A program made the position numbers and the translations under genes. Source: Chloroflexota bacterium (GTDB taxonomy: Bacteria > Chloroflexota > Anaerolineae > Fen-1058). From it: a stretch of DNA of 8,332 nucleotides. The DNA is taken from positions 1 to 8,332 of the forward strand of contig JACRBO010000205.1 of the NCBI GenBank assembly GCA_016219235.1. The letters are read 5' to 3'. Positions 7,324-8,332 of the stretch are shown here, piece after piece. The stretch's first letter is position 1. Each line of letters opens with the position of its first letter. The notes under the pieces are model-generated. The model was not told the DNA's origin and did not search any database. It saw nothing but the letters and a program-made list of their open reading frames with translations.

Positions 7324-7377
7324 CTTGTCTACTTGTCCCTTGTCTACTAATCTACTAATCTACTTCTTTACTTCTCC
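7324..7377. repeat. 7-8 base tandem repeat between recO and cdd
   Basis: On the plus strand, units of the type CTTGTCTA / CTAATCTA begin at 7324, 7332 (7 bases), 7339, 7347, 7355 and 7363, fading out after 7371. CTAATCTA occurs twice in a row. This is a different sequence family from the repeat at 7281. It reaches into the cdd stop codon (7368-7370), so the last codons of cdd are derived from or adjoin the repeat. Confidence 0.8.
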
Positions 7378-7757
7378 AGCTGCTTCGGCGTGAATGAGTC
7401 TGGCAGCAACTCGCTCATCGTCGTCGCGCGATATTCGCCGCTCTTGTCCGCGATGTAGATGGTCAATTCGGGCGCGAACTCGACCATGACCTGGCGGCAC
7501 GCGCCGCACGGCGAGCCGCCGTTGCGGGTGACCACCGCAATCGCCTCAAATTCGCGCTCGCCTTCGGATATGGCTTTCAAGATCGCCGTGCGTTCGGCGC
7601 ACACGGTGTGACTGTACGAAGCATTCTCGACGTTGCAGCCCAGATAGACTTTGCCCGACTTGCCCAGCAGCGCCGCGCCAACTTTGTAGCGCGAATACGG
7701 TGCGTACGCTCGTTTGCGGGCTTCGACGGCTTGCGCGATAAGTTCTTGTGGGGTCAT
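7368..7757 (-). CDS. cdd: Cytidine deaminase
   Basis: Zinc-dependent deamination of cytidine and deoxycytidine to uridine and deoxyuridine in pyrimidine salvage. At 129 residues it has the length of the small homotetrameric class. Motifs: the substrate-binding start of YSRYKVGAALL (21-31), GCNVENASYSHTVCAERTAI (40-59) with zinc ligand C53 and catalytic E55, and PCGACRQ (83-89) with zinc ligands C84 and C87. All key residues are present. The ATG at 7757 matches the family N-terminus (TPQELIAQAVEARKRAYAPYS) and has AGGAG 5 bases upstream; a longer frame from 7811 would be read through the hairpin repeat and is rejected. Upstream is the CorC-type gene, downstream recO. In related clusters era lies between cdd and recO; here only repeats do. 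Confidence 0.96.
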   Translation of the reverse strand: MTPQELIAQAVEARKRAYAPYSRYKVGAALLGKSGKVYLGCNVENASYSHTVCAERTAILKAISEGEREFEAIAVVTRNGGSPCGACRQVMVEFAPELTIYIADKSGEYRATTMSELLPDSFTPKQLEK

Positions 7758-7761
7758 GTAA

Positions 7762-7767
7762 TCTCCT
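7762..7767 (-). promoter_or_regulatory. Ribosome binding site of cdd, abutting a hairpin
   Basis: AGGAGA on the minus strand, 4 bases before the cdd ATG. Its first A (7767) is also the last paired base of the 25-bp stem at 7767-7824, so stem formation or breathing could affect ribosome access. Confidence 0.75.
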
Positions 7768-7824
7768 GACGAGTGATGAGTGACGAGTGAAGGACACTTT
7801 TCACTCGTCACTCATCACTCGTCA
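7767..7824. repeat. Perfect 25-bp inverted repeat (hairpin) built from heptanucleotide units
   Basis: Left arm 7767-7791 and right arm 7800-7824 are exact reverse complements over 25 bases, with an 8-base loop (GGACACTT on the plus strand). Each arm is itself a tandem array of 7-base units, (C/T)GAGTGA on the left. The structure fills nearly all of the 71-base gap between the CorC-type stop (7829) and the cdd start. No T-tract follows on either side, so it is not a standard intrinsic terminator; it could stabilise or pause the mRNA, or limit cdd translation. Confidence 0.92.
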
Positions 7825-7828
7825 CCGG

Positions 7829-8332
<504 letters not shown>

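Noticed and set aside
7281..7377. Possible CRISPR array
   Set aside because: Units are 7-8 bases without spacers; this is a short tandem repeat, not a repeat-spacer array.
7758..7811. N-terminal extension of cytidine deaminase from 7811
   Set aside because: The added residues are translated hairpin repeat; the family start and a clear AGGAG support 7757.
7767..7824. Hairpin as an intrinsic terminator
   Set aside because: The stem is perfect but no run of T follows on either strand, and the downstream cdd ribosome binding site directly abuts it.

Overview
The window is a densely packed, entirely minus-strand block of bacterial housekeeping genes with two inserted accessory segments. Transcription order (right to left) is: the 3' part of a CorC/HlyC-type CBS-domain protein (runs off the right edge), cdd (cytidine deaminase), recO, a GT-C family membrane glycosyltransferase, a fused glycyl-tRNA synthetase alpha+beta gene (glyQS), a MNT nucleotidyltransferase / HEPN two-gene module, and the 5' part of ppdK (pyruvate phosphate dikinase, runs off the left edge). 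No gene was found on the plus strand; the long plus-strand open frames lie antisense to real genes. No stretch over 300 bases lacks a gene; the longest non-coding gap is the 140 bases upstream of ppdK.

The sequence is GC-rich by eye. The gene order resembles the classic ybeY-(dgkA)-cdd-era-recO-glyQ-glyS-ppdK neighbourhood known from Firmicutes and relatives. Fused glyQS, a PMT-like GT-C protein and abundant short heptanucleotide repeats make me favour Chloroflexota (Anaerolineae-like), but this is inference from content, not a search result. Relative to that ancestral order, era is missing between cdd and recO. The GT-C gene sits between recO and glyQS, and the MNT/HEPN pair sits between glyQS and ppdK.

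The most striking pattern is a set of short tandem repeats with a unit of 7 (or 8) bases, of four different sequence types, placed at gene junctions. One forms a perfect 25-bp hairpin ending in the cdd ribosome binding site. Two fill the cdd-recO gap where era would be expected and take over the recO start region. One lies in frame exactly at the alpha/beta junction of glyQS, where it encodes a hydrophilic heptapeptide-like linker. Repeat insertion or expansion therefore seems to have shaped gene boundaries here, possibly including creation of the gene fusion.

A second oddity is in ppdK. A 19-residue peptide near the N-terminus recurs exactly 111 codons later, at the window edge, with five base differences that are all synonymous. 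This points to a partial internal duplication, a recombination event between diverged ppdK copies, or an assembly chimera. The MNT/HEPN pair looks like a toxin-antitoxin or defence-type module, but its HEPN member lacks the usual Rx4-6H ribonuclease motif. I see no wholly new multi-gene system; the junction repeats and the ppdK duplication are the signals most worth following.
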